From Candidatus Proximibacter danicus (GTDB taxonomy: Bacteria; Pseudomonadota; Gammaproteobacteria; Burkholderiales; Rhodocyclaceae): a stretch of 64,000 nucleotides of DNA. Below the pieces are notes generated by a model that did not search any database, was not told the DNA's origin, and saw nothing but the letters and a program-made list of their open reading frames with translations. Made by a program: the position numbers and the translations under genes. The stretch lies in assembly GCA_016710885.1 (NCBI GenBank), contig JADJUC010000010.1, forward strand, positions 62,001 to 126,000. Direction: 5' to 3'. Shown here piece after piece: positions 63,024-64,000 of this stretch; the stretch's first letter is position 1; each line of letters starts with the position of its first letter.

Positions 63024-64000
63024 ATGCCCGTCAATTACGCTACTCCCGCCCCTGAAGCCCTGTTCCCCGTTGCCGGTGTCCGCCTCGGCGTTGCCGAAGC
63101 CGGTATCCGCAAGGCCAATCGCCGCGATCTGACGCTGATTGCGCTCGATGCCGGCGCCACGGTCGCGGGCGTATTTACCGAGAACCGCTTCTGTGCCGCG
63201 CCGGTGCAGGTCTGCCGCCGCCATCTGTCGGCAGGCAGCGAAATTCGCGCGCTGGTCATCAACACTGGCATCGCCAATGCCGGCACCGGCGAGCCGGGGC
63301 TAAAGGCCGCCGAATTAACCTGTGCTGCCGTCGCGCAGACGCTGGGAATCAATGATGCGCAAGTGCTGCCGTTTTCCACGGGGGTGATCCTTGAGCCGCT
63401 GCCGGTCGAGCGTCTCGTTGCCGGGCTTCCTGCCGTAGCGGCGGATTTGAAGGCCGACAACTGGCATGCCGCCGCGCACGGCATCATGACCACCGACACC
63501 ATCGCCAAGGCCGCCTCACGCCGCCTCGAGATCAACGGCAAGACGATCACCATCACCGGCATCTCCAAGGGCGCCGGCATGATCAAGCCGAACATGGCGA
63601 CCATGCTCGGTTACGTCGCTACCGACGCCGGTATCGCGCAGCCGCTGCTGCAGCAACTGGTCAAGGAAGCCGCCGACGAATCGTTCAACTGCATCACTGT
63701 CGATGGTGATACCTCGACCAACGACTCTTTCATCCTGATTGCCACCGGCCAGTCTGGCGCCCACTTCGCCGACGTTTCTGCCGCAGGCTATGCACCGCTG
63801 CGCGAAGCGGTGATCGGCGTGGCGCGCGAACTGGCACAGGCCATCGTCCGCGACGGTGAAGGCGCCACCAAGTTCATCACCGTTGCCGTCGGTGGCGGCA
63901 AGGGTCGCGAAGAGTGCCGCAAGGTTGGTTACGCCATCGGCCATTCGCCGCTGGTAAAGACCGCCTTCTTCGCCTCCGACCCCAACCTCGGCCGCATCCT
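63024..64000 (+). CDS. argJ: Bifunctional ornithine acetyltransferase/N-acetylglutamate synthase, 3' end missing
   Basis: The open frame from ATG 63024 runs off the window at 64000 (about 325 codons of roughly 400). ArgJ transfers acetyl groups from N-acetylornithine to glutamate in cyclic arginine synthesis. The self-cleavage site is KPNMATMLGYVATD with nucleophile Thr193, and the oxyanion residues are in STGVILEPLP. The product lacks its C-terminal end in this window. Confidence 0.94.
   Translation, partial: MPVNYATPAPEALFPVAGVRLGVAEAGIRKANRRDLTLIALDAGATVAGVFTENRFCAAPVQVCRRHLSAGSEIRALVINTGIANAGTGEPGLKAAELTCAAVAQTLGINDAQVLPFSTGVILEPLPVERLVAGLPAVAADLKADNWHAAAHGIMTTDTIAKAASRRLEINGKTITITGISKGAGMIKPNMATMLGYVATDAGIAQPLLQQLVKEAADESFNCITVDGDTSTNDSFILIATGQSGAHFADVSAAGYAPLREAVIGVARELAQAIVRDGEGATKFITVAVGGGKGREECRKVGYAIGHSPLVKTAFFASDPNLGRI

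Overview
The window is about 64 kb of GC-rich, densely packed proteobacterial chromosome. The gene content and order look betaproteobacterial, and I lean towards the Rhodocyclales (Dechloromonas/Azonexus-like). That lean comes from protein resemblance only: there is no rRNA here and I could run no search. The supporting features are a complete E. coli-like dcw cluster (mraZ to lpxC, then secA and argJ), a type A RNase P RNA gene, a stand-alone heptose-1-P adenylyltransferase and the yraN-diaA-dolP group next to rsmI.

Layout. 1-6.4 kb: the end of a Sua5/TsaC gene, phhB, tRNA-Ala(CGC), and a branched-chain amino acid group (leuA, an Lrp-type regulator, azlCD), then tpx and a radical SAM gene. 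6.4-9.8 kb: an unusual three-gene operon for a TPR/outer-membrane-barrel protein and two secreted FecR-like proteins. 9.9-17.7 kb: uvrA-dgkA-pepN, an MFS transporter and ssb. 17.7-22 kb: the mqsRA toxin-antitoxin pair, an HDOD protein, kup and rfaE2. 22-31.7 kb: a MerR/B12-binding photoreceptor-type regulator (CarH/LitR class) diverging from an operon of about eleven genes (glutathione peroxidase, FolE2, FAD oxidoreductase, DUF1365, Cfa-type methyltransferase, chalcone-isomerase-like, MFS, DUF3833, SDR, NTF2-like). 31.7-38.5 kb: dolP/diaA/HIRAN/yraN, rsmI, an Arg-rich secreted protein, pyrC, a lipoprotein, DUF3025 and rnpB. 38.5-39.9 kb: a one-gene cassette flanked by a 128-bp duplication of the rnpB 3' end. 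39.9-64 kb: gst, the dcw cluster, a small membrane protein, a DciA-like protein, an M23 peptidase, secA and the start of argJ.

How it fits together. The dcw block encodes the cytoplasmic route from UDP-MurNAc to lipid II, the divisome core and the committed step of lipid A synthesis, with mostly 1-4 nt overlaps between genes. The 22-31.7 kb operon looks like a light or photo-oxidative stress unit. Two perfect copies of a 15-bp palindrome flank a strong sigma70-like promoter, and the regulator carries the W-x9-EH and E-x-H-x2-G residues expected of an adenosylcobalamin light sensor.

Caveat on sequence quality. pepN, rfaE2, mraY and murC each contain a frame break that one small indel, in or next to a G/C run, would repair, and murD has no standard start codon in the frame of its N-terminal motif. 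Several of these genes are normally essential. Sequencing or assembly indels are therefore the simplest explanation, and the affected entries give the corrected extents.
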